Below are positions 34,009-45,093 of a stretch of DNA of 64,000 nucleotides, one piece after another (position 1 is the first letter of the stretch; the number at the start of each line of letters is the position of its first letter). The position numbers and the translations under genes were made by a program. Source of the DNA: DATDCY01 sp031406795 [NCBI: Candidatus Rokuibacteriota bacterium]. Its GTDB lineage: Bacteria; JAUVQV01. The DNA is taken from NCBI GenBank assembly GCA_031406795.1, contig JANOHV010000118.1:1-64000 (forward strand), written 5' to 3'. The notes under the pieces are model-generated. The model saw only the letters and a program-made list of their open reading frames with translations. It had not been told where the DNA came from and made no database searches.

Positions 34009-34689
34009 GTGATTGCGTTAGACAAGATCAGCAAGAAATACACCAAGAACGGCGGGCTCGAAGTGCGGGTGCTCGACGGGGTCGACTTGAAGATCGGCAA
34101 AGGGGAGTTTGTCGCGATCATGGCCCCCTCGGGGATGGGGAAGTCGACGCTGATGAACATCATCGGCTGCCTCGACCGCCCGACGGGCGGGCGCTATCTG
34201 CTCGACGGCGTCGCGGTCGATACCATGAACGACGACGATCTTTCGCGTACCAGGAACAAGAAGATCGGCTTCGTCTTCCAGTCCTTCAACCTGCTGCCCC
34301 GGACGACGGCGCTCGACAACGTCTCGCTGCCGCTGCTCTACGCGTCGGCGGCGATCGACATCAAGGTGCGGGCGGCGGCGGCGCTGGCCGCGGTCGGCCT
34401 CGCGGACCGGATGAACCACACCCCGTCGGAGCTCTCGGGGGGACAGCAGCAGCGGGTCGCGATTGCGCGCGCGCTGGCCAATGATCCGGCCCTGATCCTG
34501 GCGGACGAGCCCACCGGGAACCTCGACAGCGCGTCGAGCGACGAGGTGATGCAGATCTTCAAGCGGTTGAACGCCGAAGGGCGCTCGATCGTCCTGGTGA
34601 CCCACGAGCAGAGCGTGGCCGACCAGGCCGATCGGGTGATCCGGATGAAGGACGGACGGATCGTCAGCGACGTAAGGAGGGCCGCCTGA
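34009..34689 (+). CDS. ABC transporter ATPase (MacB/LolD type)
   Basis: A 226-residue ATPase with GTG start. Walker A is APSGMGKST (about residues 43-51), the Q-loop FQSFNLLPR, the signature [16 protein letters not shown], Walker [13 protein letters not shown] and the switch LVTHE. It partners both FtsX-like permeases; its stop overlaps the first permease start (TGATG). One ATPase with two permeases suggests a split MacB-type exporter. Confidence 0.95.
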   Translation: MIALDKISKKYTKNGGLEVRVLDGVDLKIGKGEFVAIMAPSGMGKSTLMNIIGCLDRPTGGRYLLDGVAVDTMNDDDLSRTRNKKIGFVFQSFNLLPRTTALDNVSLPLLYASAAIDIKVRAAAALAAVGLADRMNHTPSELSGGQQQRVAIARALANDPALILADEPTGNLDSASSDEVMQIFKRLNAEGRSIVLVTHEQSVADQADRVIRMKDGRIVSDVRRAA

Positions 34690-35900
34690 TGTCGATGAAG
34701 AATGCGGCGCGGGTCTCCCTGCAGGGACTGAGCAAGTACAAGACGCGGACTTTTCTGATGATGCTCGGGATCATCGTCGGCATCGCGACGCTGACGGTGG
34801 TTGTTTCGATCAGCAAGGGCATGCAGAGGAAGGTGATGCAGAGTATCCAGAGCTTCGGCCCCAATGCGGTGATGGTCTCCGCGGGCGGCGGCAAGATGTT
34901 CGGGCCACCCGAGGACCGGGTGGTCACGCTGACCCTGGATGACGCGGCGGCGCTCCGAGAAGGGGTGCCGGGGGTCAGGAGCGTGGCGCCGTTTACCGTG
35001 AACATCGAGCAGAACATCATCGCCGGCAGTGTGAGCACCACGTCCCCGGTGGTCGGGGTGACGCCGGAGTTCGCGGACGCCTGGCAGTGGTACCCGGCGA
35101 AGGGGGAGTTCATCAGCGACGAGGACACGGCTTCGCTCAGCCGCAACGCCGTCATCGGCCAGACCGTGGCCCGGGAACTGTTCGGCGACCAGGAAGCGGT
35201 CGGCGAGACGGTGCGGGTCAACAACACCACGTTCACCGTCGTCGGCGTCCTCGCGCGGCGCGGCACAAGTCCGATGGGCATGGACATGGACCGCCGGGTG
35301 ATGATCCCGCTCACCACCGCGATGAAGAAGATGTACAACGTCAACCACGTCGGGATGATCCGTCTGTATCTCGATGACCCGTCGCGGCTCAAGGAGGCGA
35401 CCGCCGCCGTCACGTCGGTCCTCAGGGAGCGGCACCGCATCACGCCACCGGACGAGAACGATTTCCGGACCATCAACACAATGTCCATGGCCATGATGGC
35501 CTCCGGTGTCGCGAAGACGCTCGGCACGTTCCTGGGGCTGCTGTCGCTGGTCTCGCTGGTCGTCGGCGGGATCGTGATCGCCAACATCATGTTCGTCTCG
35601 GTCGGCGAGCGCCGGAAGGAGATCGGCATCCGGCGCGCCTTCGGGGCCACCGCGCGGGACATCCGCCGGCAGTTCCTCGGTGAGGCGCTGCTCGTGACGA
35701 TCAGCGGCGGCGTGGTCGGGACCCTGCTCGGCATCGTGCTCTCGATCGGCTTCGCCAGGATGAAGAACATGCCGACCGTCATCTCCTGGGAGCCCTTCGT
35801 GCTGGCGCTGGTCTTCTCGGGATTGGTCGGCGTGCTCGCCGGACTGCAACCGGCGCGGCGGGCGGCAGCGCTCGACCCGGTCGAAGCGATCCGGGGTTAG
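34689..35900 (+). CDS. MacB-type ABC permease 1
   Basis: A 403-residue permease with one N-terminal membrane segment (about 20-42), a large periplasmic MacB domain and three C-terminal membrane segments of the FtsX family ([20 protein letters not shown], then [20 protein letters not shown], the coupling region). It ends in [10 protein letters not shown], typical of MacB permeases. It is translationally coupled to the ATPase. Confidence 0.93.
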   Translation: MSMKNAARVSLQGLSKYKTRTFLMMLGIIVGIATLTVVVSISKGMQRKVMQSIQSFGPNAVMVSAGGGKMFGPPEDRVVTLTLDDAAALREGVPGVRSVAPFTVNIEQNIIAGSVSTTSPVVGVTPEFADAWQWYPAKGEFISDEDTASLSRNAVIGQTVARELFGDQEAVGETVRVNNTTFTVVGVLARRGTSPMGMDMDRRVMIPLTTAMKKMYNVNHVGMIRLYLDDPSRLKEATAAVTSVLRERHRITPPDENDFRTINTMSMAMMASGVAKTLGTFLGLLSLVSLVVGGIVIANIMFVSVGERRKEIGIRRAFGATARDIRRQFLGEALLVTISGGVVGTLLGIVLSIGFARMKNMPTVISWEPFVLALVFSGLVGVLAGLQPARRAAALDPVEAIRG

Positions 35901-35920
35901 GAACGGCATTGTTCATGCAG

Positions 35921-35973
35921 CCCGTTCGTGCTGAGTTCGAACAAACCGTTCGTGCTGAGCTTGCCGAAGCATG
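35921..35973. repeat. CTGAGC-type repeat at the start of permease 2
   Basis: Two copies of ccgttcgtgctgag follow each other, the second extended by cttgccgaagcatgaa, the family form of the palindrome inside hsdM. The ATG of the second permease lies in the last bases of the repeat, and no ribosome site is left. Confidence 0.78.
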
Positions 35974-37188
35974 AAGCTGCTCAGAGGGATCCGGATGGCG
36001 CTGACGGCGCTCTTCAGCCACAAGCTGCGGACGGCGCTGGCGACTCTGGGGGTGGTGATCGGGGTCTGCTCGGTGATCGTGATGGTGGCGATTGGCGAAG
36101 GCGCGCAGCGCGAGGTGCTCTCGAAGATCCAGGCGATGGGCACGGACCTGGTGATCGTGAGCAGCGGTCAGGTCAAAGTGATCGCCGGGCGCAGGCGACA
36201 GACGGGAAATGTCACGACACTGACGATGCGGGATCTCAAGGCCGTCGGGGAGGAGGCGCGGCAGGTCCGGGCCGTCGCCCCCTCCCAGGGCCGCAAGATG
36301 CTCGTCCGGCACGAGGCGGTGAGCACGACGACGACCATCGACGGCACGACCCGGGAGATCCTGCCGATTCGGAACCTGCGCCTGCGCAGCGGCAGGTTTT
36401 TCACCGAGGAGGAGAATCGGACCCTCCAGCGGGTCGCGGTCCTCGGGAAAACGGCCGCGGGGAACCTCTTTGACGGGCGCGATCCCGTCGGCGAGATGGT
36501 GCGGATCGGCAAGGTCACCTTCGAAGTGATCGGCGTGCTGGAGGAAAAGGGCACCGACCTGGTGGGCAACGATCAGGACGACGTGATCTTCGTGCCGGTC
36601 GACACCGCGCTGCGCCGACTCTTCAACATCACCTACATCAATACCCTGTTCATCCAGGCCGGGAGCTCCGACCGGATCGACGAGGCGGCGGCCGAAGTGG
36701 CCGCCTTGCTGCGGGAGCGACACCGGCTCGACGGGAAACCCGACGACTTCACGGTCCAGAGCCAGACCGAGATTCTGGAGGCCGAGCGGGAGACCTCGCG
36801 GACCTTCACGAATCTGTTGAGCGCAGTCGCGGCGATCTCGCTGCTGGTCGGCGGGGTCGGCATTCTCGCGGTCATGCTGATGACGATCAAGGAGCGCACG
36901 CGGGAGATCGGCGTGCGTCGGGCGGTGGGCGCGCTGCGCCGGGACGTGCTGGTGCAGTTCGTCGTGGAGTCGCTCGTCCTGGGCGTCAGCGGGGGCGTCG
37001 TCGGGATTCTGCTGGGGATCGCACTCGCGCTCGGCGCCGCCCATTTCACGAGCTGGCCGATGAGTCTTTCCCTTCCGGCGGTGGCGGTCGCGTTCTTCTT
37101 CTCCGCGGCGGTCGGCCTGCTCTTCGGCGTCTATCCGGCCGCGAAGGCCGCGCGGCTGGACCCCATCGAAGCGTTGCGGGCCGAGTAG
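35971..37188 (+). CDS. MacB-type ABC permease 2
   Basis: A 405-residue permease like the one at 34689: MKLLRGIRMALTALFSHKLR start, a first membrane segment (about 22-45), a periplasmic domain and three FtsX segments with KERTREIGVRRAVGALRRDV and the end ARLDPIEALRAE. The two permeases would form a heterodimer with the shared ATPase. Its translation start lies in a dispersed repeat, so expression may be weak or depend on coupling. Confidence 0.92.
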   Translation: MKLLRGIRMALTALFSHKLRTALATLGVVIGVCSVIVMVAIGEGAQREVLSKIQAMGTDLVIVSSGQVKVIAGRRRQTGNVTTLTMRDLKAVGEEARQVRAVAPSQGRKMLVRHEAVSTTTTIDGTTREILPIRNLRLRSGRFFTEEENRTLQRVAVLGKTAAGNLFDGRDPVGEMVRIGKVTFEVIGVLEEKGTDLVGNDQDDVIFVPVDTALRRLFNITYINTLFIQAGSSDRIDEAAAEVAALLRERHRLDGKPDDFTVQSQTEILEAERETSRTFTNLLSAVAAISLLVGGVGILAVMLMTIKERTREIGVRRAVGALRRDVLVQFVVESLVLGVSGGVVGILLGIALALGAAHFTSWPMSLSLPAVAVAFFFSAAVGLLFGVYPAAKAARLDPIEALRAE

Positions 37189-37262
37189 GTTCCCTGCTAG
37201 ATTTGCGCCGTGATTCTTCAGGAGATGATCACCGGGACTGACGGGGACGACTGCGCCGGGGA

Positions 37263-37772
37263 ATGGGAATGAAAAGCAAAGAAATCGGCGTGGTCCTGGC
37301 GACCGTCTTCATGTTTTCTTACGGGGCAAACTTCATCTGGGAGTCGCTGCATGCCGCCTTCCTCTTCGAGGGACATGATGTTAACGCCAAGAGATATGTC
37401 GCGATGGTCATGTATGTAGCGGCCATGGACAGTGCACTTATCACCGGGCTCTACTTGTTCATCGCGGCCTCATGGAAAGATCTTCTCTGGCTTCGAACCA
37501 TGAACAGGAAGCAACAGTCTGCGGCATTTCTCGCCGGGCTGATAATCGCCGCTGTAATTGAGTATGCGAAAGTATACGTGTTGAAGGCATGGAGTTACAC
37601 TTCACTCATGCCGGTACTGTTCGGGATCGGTCTTTCGCCGTTATTCCAGTTGAGCGTTACAAGCCTGCTGATGTTCCGCCTGACGCGGAGGCTGTTATAC
37701 GAACGGGGAGCATTTTCCGCAGCACATGAGCGCGCGGGACTCGCTGCAAACCGTCCAGGCCCCTTGCCATGA
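37263..37772 (+). CDS. Four-helix membrane protein of unknown function
   Basis: A 169-residue protein with about four membrane segments (residues about 8-28, 45-68, 88-110 and 120-142). A second ATG lies two codons after the first. The base composition is more AT-rich than its neighbours, which hints at transfer. I do not recognise a family. It follows the ABC operon by 75 bp and is convergent with the USP gene at 37846. Confidence 0.72.
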   Translation: MGMKSKEIGVVLATVFMFSYGANFIWESLHAAFLFEGHDVNAKRYVAMVMYVAAMDSALITGLYLFIAASWKDLLWLRTMNRKQQSAAFLAGLIIAAVIEYAKVYVLKAWSYTSLMPVLFGIGLSPLFQLSVTSLLMFRLTRRLLYERGAFSAAHERAGLAANRPGPLP

Positions 37773-37845
37773 CACAGCGGGCCGCAAATGCGCCTCCAAG
37801 GGGAGACGAGGCACCCGACTGAGGAGTCCCCGGGCCGTCGGGCGC

Positions 37846-38259
37846 TTAGAGAACCAGAACCGGGCACTGCGCCGAGCGCGCCACCCGCTCCGCGATGCTC
37901 GGGCCGAGCAGCCGCCGAAACCAGGGGAGCCGCTCGCGGCCGATCACGATGAGGTCGCAGCGCTCCTCGGCCGCGACCGCGACGATTCGCTCCGAAATGC
38001 TGCCTTCCTCGACGCGCGACCTGACGAGGACGCGTGCATCCTCCGCGGATTGCCGCACCTCGGCGCGCACCTGCCGCTCCGCGCCGGTGAGGACCGTTTC
38101 GATATCCTTGATGCCCGTCAGCTCCAGATCGCCCTCGTTTGCGGGTAGAACCTTGAGGACGGTGGTCCAGCACCCTTCATCGCCGGCCAGTTGCAGCCCC
38201 CGCGCGAGGGCATTTCTCGATCCGTCGAGCGCGACGAGAATCCTGCGAAAGCCCCTCAT
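37846..38259 (-). CDS. Single-domain universal stress protein
   Basis: A 137-residue USP (RRILVALDGSRNALARGLQL to RSAQCPVLVL). The ATP loop is altered: IGRERLPWFRRLLGPSIAER lacks the standard glycines, so ATP binding is doubtful. Its start overlaps the end of the tandem USP gene by 4 bp. It is the last gene of the third TauE operon. Confidence 0.9.
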   Translation of the reverse strand: MRGFRRILVALDGSRNALARGLQLAGDEGCWTTVLKVLPANEGDLELTGIKDIETVLTGAERQVRAEVRQSAEDARVLVRSRVEEGSISERIVAVAAEERCDLIVIGRERLPWFRRLLGPSIAERVARSAQCPVLVL

Positions 38260-39119
38260 GACTTTTTCACCACGAGCACCGGGCAGGGGGCGTCCCGGAT
38301 CACCCGTTCGGCAGTGCTGCCGAGCAGCGCCTTGTCGACGCCGCGCCAGCCGCTGGTGCCCATCACCACGAGGTCATGAGCGTCTTTGCCGACCGATCTG
38401 GCGATCTCGTCGCCGCCGTGGCCCTCGCCGATCTGCGCCAGCGTGTCGATGCCGAGGGACCGTGCCAGCGCCCGTCCCTCACCGAGAATCCGCCCGGCCT
38501 CGCCGCGCAGGCTCTTCTCGACTTGGGGGGTGCGCATGAAGTCGAGCATCTCCTCGTAGCGGGGGATGACATACATGATGGTCACGGTTGCTGAATCCTG
38601 ATGCGCCAGCGCGCAGGCCCGCTCCAGCGAGCGTCGGCTCTGCGCCGAGGCCTCGAAGGGCACCAGGATCGAGGTGTAGGCGCCACGGCAGGGCGCGCAC
38701 GGTTTTTTCACGACGAGAACATCGACGCCGGAGTTCAGAATGACATGGGAAGTCACGCTCCCCATCAGCAGCCGCGAGAGGCCCCGCCGGCCGTGCGTTC
38801 CCATCACGATGAGCTCCGCGCCCGTGCCGGCGGCCGCAGCCAGCACCTCGTCGGGCGGGTCGCCTTCTCGATACAAGACCTGGGCCTCGATCCCCACATC
38901 GGTTTGGAGGCGAGCCTTCGCGGCGGAGCAGAACTCCTGCCCCTTGCGCAATCGCTGCTCGCGCATTTCGGGGGCGATGCCGAACTCTTCGGCATCGAAA
39001 AAGACCGCGTGCAGAATGGTCAGCGTCCCCTGGTGACGGCGCGTCCAGTGGGCGGCTTCGAGGAGCGCCGCCCGGCTGAATTCGGAATCGTCATAGGGTA
39101 CGAGCAGATTCCGGTACAT
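38256..39119 (-). CDS. Tandem universal stress protein
   Basis: A 287-residue protein with two USP domains, starting at the ATG at 39119. ATP loops are MGTHGRRGLSRLLMGSVTSH and MGTSGWRGVDKALLGSTAER, both close to the consensus. A CAPC motif sits at the domain junction. It lies 2 bp after the TIGR02186-like gene in the TauE operon, the same arrangement of permease and tandem USP as at 12004-13954. Confidence 0.93.
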   Translation of the reverse strand: MYRNLLVPYDDSEFSRAALLEAAHWTRRHQGTLTILHAVFFDAEEFGIAPEMREQRLRKGQEFCSAAKARLQTDVGIEAQVLYREGDPPDEVLAAAAGTGAELIVMGTHGRRGLSRLLMGSVTSHVILNSGVDVLVVKKPCAPCRGAYTSILVPFEASAQSRRSLERACALAHQDSATVTIMYVIPRYEEMLDFMRTPQVEKSLRGEAGRILGEGRALARSLGIDTLAQIGEGHGGDEIARSVGKDAHDLVVMGTSGWRGVDKALLGSTAERVIRDAPCPVLVVKKS

Positions 39120-39121
39120 TA

Positions 39122-39982
39122 TCAGTGCGCCCCCCCGCCCTTGCGGAAGATCAGGCCCACGCCGAACCCGGCGCCGAGGGCCATTGCGATGGAGAGCAGC
39201 CCGTAGAGGGCGCCGTTGTTCTTCGCCATCTTCGAGAGCGTCCGGACGACGCCGACCTGTCTGACGTCGACCGGCTTGACGATCTTCTCGATCACCTTGC
39301 CGTCGCGCACCGCATACGCCGTGACGGTGTAGTCCCCCGGAGGCGCCTGGAAGGGCCAGTCGGTCTTGATGTAGTACCCCTGCTTGCCGTCCTTCGGCTC
39401 GGTCGTGATGGCGCCGACGGAACTGCCGTAGAGCTTCGAGTTCTCCTTGAATCGGATGAACTCGCCGACCCACTTCTCCCGGTCCTCCGCCGAGGCGACC
39501 GGCTCGAGCGCCAGGTGCTTGCCCAGCGCGCGGTACCCGAGGACCTCGCGATCGGCCTCCTCGGGCGTGAGAATCTGCTCGATCGGGCGGGTGCTGTAGA
39601 CTTCGTAGAGATTTGGCGTCTTGTCGAAGTGCAGCGTCCCGACGTTCATCCAGAGCACGGCGGCGGTTTTCCCCTTCTCTTTCAGGGTCTCCTTGCCGTC
39701 CGGGCCGGCGATTTTGATAATCACGTCGGTGCCCGGTTCGGTCACGCCGCGGGCGCTGACGGTGCTGCCGTGGTAGAAGAAGTCGATCGTGATGTGGTCG
39801 TGGTTTGCGATCAGGGAGATTTCGGCGGCGGCGCGGCCCGCGCCGCAGAGCAGCAGCGCCGCGGCCAACGCTCCTGCGAACCACGATGAACAAACCGCAG
39901 GAGACATCCGGATACCTGAAATGCCGTGCGTAGGGGCGGGGTTCATCCCCGCCCGAACGGGGAATAATCTCGTCCGATTCAT
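39122..39982 (-). CDS. TIGR02186-like periplasmic/membrane protein
   Basis: Starting at the ATG at 39982 (GGAGGA 8 bp upstream, 2 bp after the TauE stop) the product is 286 residues. A signal peptide (SWFAGALAAALLLCGAGRAA) precedes a beta-rich periplasmic domain (ISLIANHDHITIDFFYHGST) and a C-terminal membrane anchor (ALYGLLSIAMALGAGFGVGL). This layout matches TIGR02186 proteins, which accompany TauE genes; their role is unknown. Residues about 7-25 are encoded by a dispersed repeat, so the original start may have been altered; an ATG at 39907 is the alternative. Confidence 0.83.
   Translation of the reverse strand: MNRTRLFPVRAGMNPAPTHGISGIRMSPAVCSSWFAGALAAALLLCGAGRAAAEISLIANHDHITIDFFYHGSTVSARGVTEPGTDVIIKIAGPDGKETLKEKGKTAAVLWMNVGTLHFDKTPNLYEVYSTRPIEQILTPEEADREVLGYRALGKHLALEPVASAEDREKWVGEFIRFKENSKLYGSSVGAITTEPKDGKQGYYIKTDWPFQAPPGDYTVTAYAVRDGKVIEKIVKPVDVRQVGVVRTLSKMAKNNGALYGLLSIAMALGAGFGVGLIFRKGGGAH
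39930..39955. repeat. GTAGGGG-type palindrome in the 5' end of the TIGR02186-like gene
   Basis: gggcgggg and ccccgccc arms, with the ATCCGGAT box at about 39905-39914, as at 8565-8702. It lies between two possible start codons of the gene. Confidence 0.78.
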
Positions 39983-39984
39983 GA

Positions 39985-40902
39985 TCAATGTCCTCCTGCC
40001 TGTGCCAGAAGCAATGACGGGGTGAGGGTGAGGTCGAAGACGATCTTGATGGTCACCGCCAGCACGATGCTCGCGAGAATGACCTTGAGCTGCTCCCCCT
40101 TGAGTTTCCTGCCGAAGACCGCGCCGACCTGGGCGCCAACCGTGGAGCCGAGCAGCAGCAGCACCGCGAGGATGAAGTCCACGCTGTGGTTGGTGTAGGC
40201 CTGCAGGAACGTGACCTCGATGCAGTTGAAGAGGATCTGGAAAAGACTCGTGCCGACCACGACGTGCATCGGCATCCGCAGGATGTAGACCATCACCGGG
40301 ACCATCAGGAAGCCGCCGCCGACGCCCATCACCGCGGCGAGGATGCCGACGAAGCCGCCGAAGAGGATCGGCACCAGCATCGAGTGCGTGACGTCGGACT
40401 TCGTGTACTCGGTCTGCAGCGGCAGGGACTTGAGGAAGCGGGTGAAGGCGGAATCCGGCTTGTCCTCGGTCTTTTCGGCGGTCTTCTTGCGCATGCTCTG
40501 GATGCTCTCGATGAACATGTAGGTGCCAACGCCCCCGAGCATCAGCACGTAGGTCATCTTGATCACGAAATCCGCGTTGCCCATCGCGTGCAGGTACTTG
40601 ATCCCCTGGACGCCGAGCAGCCCGCCGACGAAGCCGCCGATCAGCAGGTGCCAGCCCATCTTGAAGTCGACGTTGCCGACTCTCCAGTGGGCGTAGGTGC
40701 CCGAAGTCGACGCGGCGACGATCTGGTTCGAGTCCGTCGCGGCCGCCACCGTCGCGGGGATGCCGAACATGATCAGCAGCGGGGTCATCAGGAAGCCGCC
40801 GCCGACGCCGAAGAGCCCCGAGAGCAGGCCGACGGCGAGGCCGAGGCCCACGGGGATCAGGACGTTGATGCTTGTCAGTGCCACCGGAAGATACAAATAC
40901 AT
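39985..40902 (-). CDS. TauE/SafE-family permease
   Basis: A 305-residue protein with about eight membrane segments and the paired TauE motifs LFGVGGGFLMTPLLIMFGIP and MGVGGGFLMVPVMVYILRMP. A charged loop (RKKTAEKTEDKPDS) divides the halves. It lies 24 bp after the AFAE-motif USP gene and 2 bp before the TIGR02186-like gene. It is the best-conserved TauE of the three in the window. Sulfite or a related anion is the likely substrate by family. Confidence 0.93.
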   Translation of the reverse strand: MYLYLPVALTSINVLIPVGLGLAVGLLSGLFGVGGGFLMTPLLIMFGIPATVAAATDSNQIVAASTSGTYAHWRVGNVDFKMGWHLLIGGFVGGLLGVQGIKYLHAMGNADFVIKMTYVLMLGGVGTYMFIESIQSMRKKTAEKTEDKPDSAFTRFLKSLPLQTEYTKSDVTHSMLVPILFGGFVGILAAVMGVGGGFLMVPVMVYILRMPMHVVVGTSLFQILFNCIEVTFLQAYTNHSVDFILAVLLLLGSTVGAQVGAVFGRKLKGEQLKVILASIVLAVTIKIVFDLTLTPSLLLAQAGGH

Positions 40903-40926
40903 GTTCTCGTCCCCTCCTCTGCCGCT

Positions 40927-41400
40927 TTAGGCGATCTGCAGCTGGTTGCGCGCGATGGTCACGACCGGACGGGAGGCGGTGCGCACGAGGCGCTGCAGTT
41001 CCTTGGCGGAAACATTGCCGTCGCGCGTAATGCTGGGACTCAGAATCACCATGTCAACGGCCCGGCTGTTGCGCAGCGCGTTGCTGATGGCGGGGACCAG
41101 ATCGCCGTGCGCGGTCGTCATGCCGGCCTCCATGCCCATGCTCCGGCACTGCTCGACCATCCCCGGGTGGACCTCCAGACCCTCGGAACTGCGCGCTAAT
41201 TCCGTCGCCGTTTCGTGCTCGTTCTCCTCGGCGAATGCAACGGCCGACATCAAGTCCTCGAACCGTTGTCCAAGCCTCTTGGCCTTGACCACGAGGATGG
41301 TCAGCCCTTCCTGAAGCGTTTTCGCCAAGTCGACGGCGTAGGCCAGCCCATCGTCGCTGCTTTCGTTCTGACAGGTGACAAACAGCAGGTGTTTTTTCAC
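40927..41400 (-). CDS. USP-like protein carrying the AFAE motif
   Basis: A 157-residue protein with GTG start behind GGGGGA. The USP-like fold (KKHLLFVTCQNESSDDGLAY, AVDMVILSPSITRDGN, RPVVTIARNQL) is interrupted after the second strand by LMSAVAFAEENEHETATEL, the motif also found at 1503, 14224 and 14901. The glycine ATP loop is missing. It is the first gene behind a sigma54 promoter and heads the third TauE operon, as the 55-residue protein does for the second. Confidence 0.85.
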   Translation of the reverse strand: MKKHLLFVTCQNESSDDGLAYAVDLAKTLQEGLTILVVKAKRLGQRFEDLMSAVAFAEENEHETATELARSSEGLEVHPGMVEQCRSMGMEAGMTTAHGDLVPAISNALRNSRAVDMVILSPSITRDGNVSAKELQRLVRTASRPVVTIARNQLQIA

Positions 41401-41437
41401 TTTTCAGTCCCCCATAGATTGTATTGCCTAGAGGGAT

Positions 41438-41453
41438 AGCATTTTCGGTGCCA
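41438..41453 (-). promoter_or_regulatory. Sigma54 promoter of the third TauE/USP operon
   Basis: The minus strand reads TGGCACCGAAAATGCT, with GG and GC 12 bp apart. Transcription would begin near 41427, 27 bp before the GTG start. It should drive the operon 41400 to 37846. Confidence 0.7.
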
Positions 41454-41504
41454 ATTGCTAACTAATTGAAATGTAACAAAAATATATCAACGGTGCCGGC
41501 ATGC

Positions 41505-41519
41505 GTTCATAATATGAAC
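41505..41519. promoter_or_regulatory. Perfect dyad GTTCATAATATGAAC
   Basis: Seven-base arms around one base, centred 85 bp upstream of the predicted sigma54 start of the third TauE operon: the right place for an activator. The surrounding 290 bp (41401-41690) is otherwise AT-rich and holds no gene that I can see. Confidence 0.5.
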
Positions 41520-41690
41520 ACCTGTCGGCTCATCTGCGGGCGGCTCGGCCGAGGGGCGAAGCGCTAATGCATTGAAAGGAAAGGATTATTTAACGAAGGC
41601 GGAGAAAGAAGTCCGACGGAGGTTGTTTTGTTTAGAATATGGACAGTGCGAACACAGGGAGAAGCCAGCGCGCAGAAGCGGACCCCTGCG

Positions 41691-43628
<1,938 letters not shown>

Positions 43629-43698
43629 GTATCGACCTCCGAAATGAGTATAGCAGGCAAATGGAAGGGAACTCGTAACCCTTGAGCGCTTCCTGGGC

Positions 43699-43746
43699 GA
43701 AGGGGTGGCGCGAAGGGGTGGTCTCCGTCGGCGGACCGCAGGGAGC
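43699..43746. repeat. 116-bp repeat, partial third copy
   Basis: Matches the first 48 bp of the elements at 5828 and 17343 with several differences (gaaggggtggcgcg then gtctccgtcggcgga). It ends at the stop codon of the NtrC gene and lies between that gene and ftsH. Confidence 0.7.
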
Positions 43747-45077
43747 TACTCCTCCTTGAGAATCTTCCACAGGCTGGTCCGCGAGATGCCGAGGGCCGCG
43801 GAGGCCTTCGAGCGGTTGCCGCCGAGGAGTCTCACAACTCTCTCAGCATACTCCTTGACGACGGCATCGATCGGCAGGATCTTCTCCGGGTCGATGGTGT
43901 CGATCTGCAGCATTCGAATCGTGCGCGGCAGGCTTTCCGGTGCGATGCGCCCGCCCTTCTCCAGGATGATCGCCCGCTCGATGATGTTCTCCAGCTCCCG
44001 GACGTTCCCGGGGAAACTGTAGTGATGGAAGAATTCCATGACCTCCTCCGTGAAGCCGGCGATCTTCTTGCGCGAACGGGGCAGATGCTTGTCGAGGAGG
44101 AACTGTGCGAGCGGCGCGAGATCCTCGGCGCGCTCGCGCAGAGGCGGGATGGCGATTTCCATGACGTTGAGCCGATAGTAGAGATCTTCCCGGAAACGCC
44201 CCTCCGCGATCATCTTGCGCACGTTCTGGTTGGTCGCCGCGATGAACCGCACGTCGACGACCACCGGGCGGGTGGCGCCGACACGGTAGAATTCTCCCTC
44301 CTCGACGACCTTGAGCAGTTTCGCCTGAAGGTTGGTCGGCAGCTCTGCGATCTCGTCAAGGAAAAGGGTGCCGGTGTCGGCAATCTCCACCAGCCCGGGC
44401 TTGGCCGCGACGGCGCCGGTGAAGGCGCCTTTCTCATAGCCGAAGAGCTCGCTTGCGAGAAGGTCTTCGGTGAAGGTCGCGCAGTTCATCGACAGGAACG
44501 GCATCTGCCGCCGCCGGCCGCTGAAGTGGATGGCCTTTGCGATCAGGCTCTTGCCAACGCCCGTCTCGCCCGTGAGCAGGATGTTGACGTCGGAGTCCTT
44601 GAGTTCCCCCACCATGTCGAGGATGTGAACCATGCCCGGGCTCCGCGCGATGATCGAAATCTTCTTGTCCAGCCCCGCGAACGTGCGCAGGGCGGCGTGC
44701 TCCCGCTTCAGGGTCTTCTGTTGCGCGATCTTGCCGACCTTGAGCAGCAGTTCGTCGAGGTCGAAGGGCTTGGTGACGTAGTCGCTGGCGCCCCGGCGCA
44801 TTGCGTCGACAGCGGCGCTGATGCTGCCGTAGCCGGTGATCAGAATCACCTCGGTCTGCGGGTGCTGTTCGCGGATTGTCTCGAGCAGTTCGAGCCCGGT
44901 GCGGCCGGGCATCTTGATGTCGCTGATCACCAGGTCGAAGGTGCCTTGTTCGAAGCGCCGCAGCGCTTCGGCGCCGTCGGCGGCGCCGACGACCCGATAC
45001 CCTTCCTCGGCGAGGGTTTCCAAAATGTTGTTGAGCGTGATCTGCTCGTCCTCGGCGACAAGAATCCGCAAGGCCAT
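43746..45077 (-). CDS. NtrC-family sigma54-dependent activator
   Basis: A 443-residue regulator starting at the ATG at 45077 behind AGAGGGG. Receiver with acceptor D53 (E9/D10/E11, T81, K103), AAA+ domain with Walker A GETGVGKS 170-177 and GAFTGA 217-222, and a Fis-type helix-turn-helix ([20 protein letters not shown]). It is 16 bp after its kinase gene and 117 bp before ftsH. FtsH expression or the sigma54 promoters in the window are candidate targets. Confidence 0.95.
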   Translation of the reverse strand: MALRILVAEDEQITLNNILETLAEEGYRVVGAADGAEALRRFEQGTFDLVISDIKMPGRTGLELLETIREQHPQTEVILITGYGSISAAVDAMRRGASDYVTKPFDLDELLLKVGKIAQQKTLKREHAALRTFAGLDKKISIIARSPGMVHILDMVGELKDSDVNILLTGETGVGKSLIAKAIHFSGRRRQMPFLSMNCATFTEDLLASELFGYEKGAFTGAVAAKPGLVEIADTGTLFLDEIAELPTNLQAKLLKVVEEGEFYRVGATRPVVVDVRFIAATNQNVRKMIAEGRFREDLYYRLNVMEIAIPPLRERAEDLAPLAQFLLDKHLPRSRKKIAGFTEEVMEFFHHYSFPGNVRELENIIERAIILEKGGRIAPESLPRTIRMLQIDTIDPEKILPIDAVVKEYAERVVRLLGGNRSKASAALGISRTSLWKILKEE

Positions 45078-45093
45078 GCCAGTGCCCCCTCTG

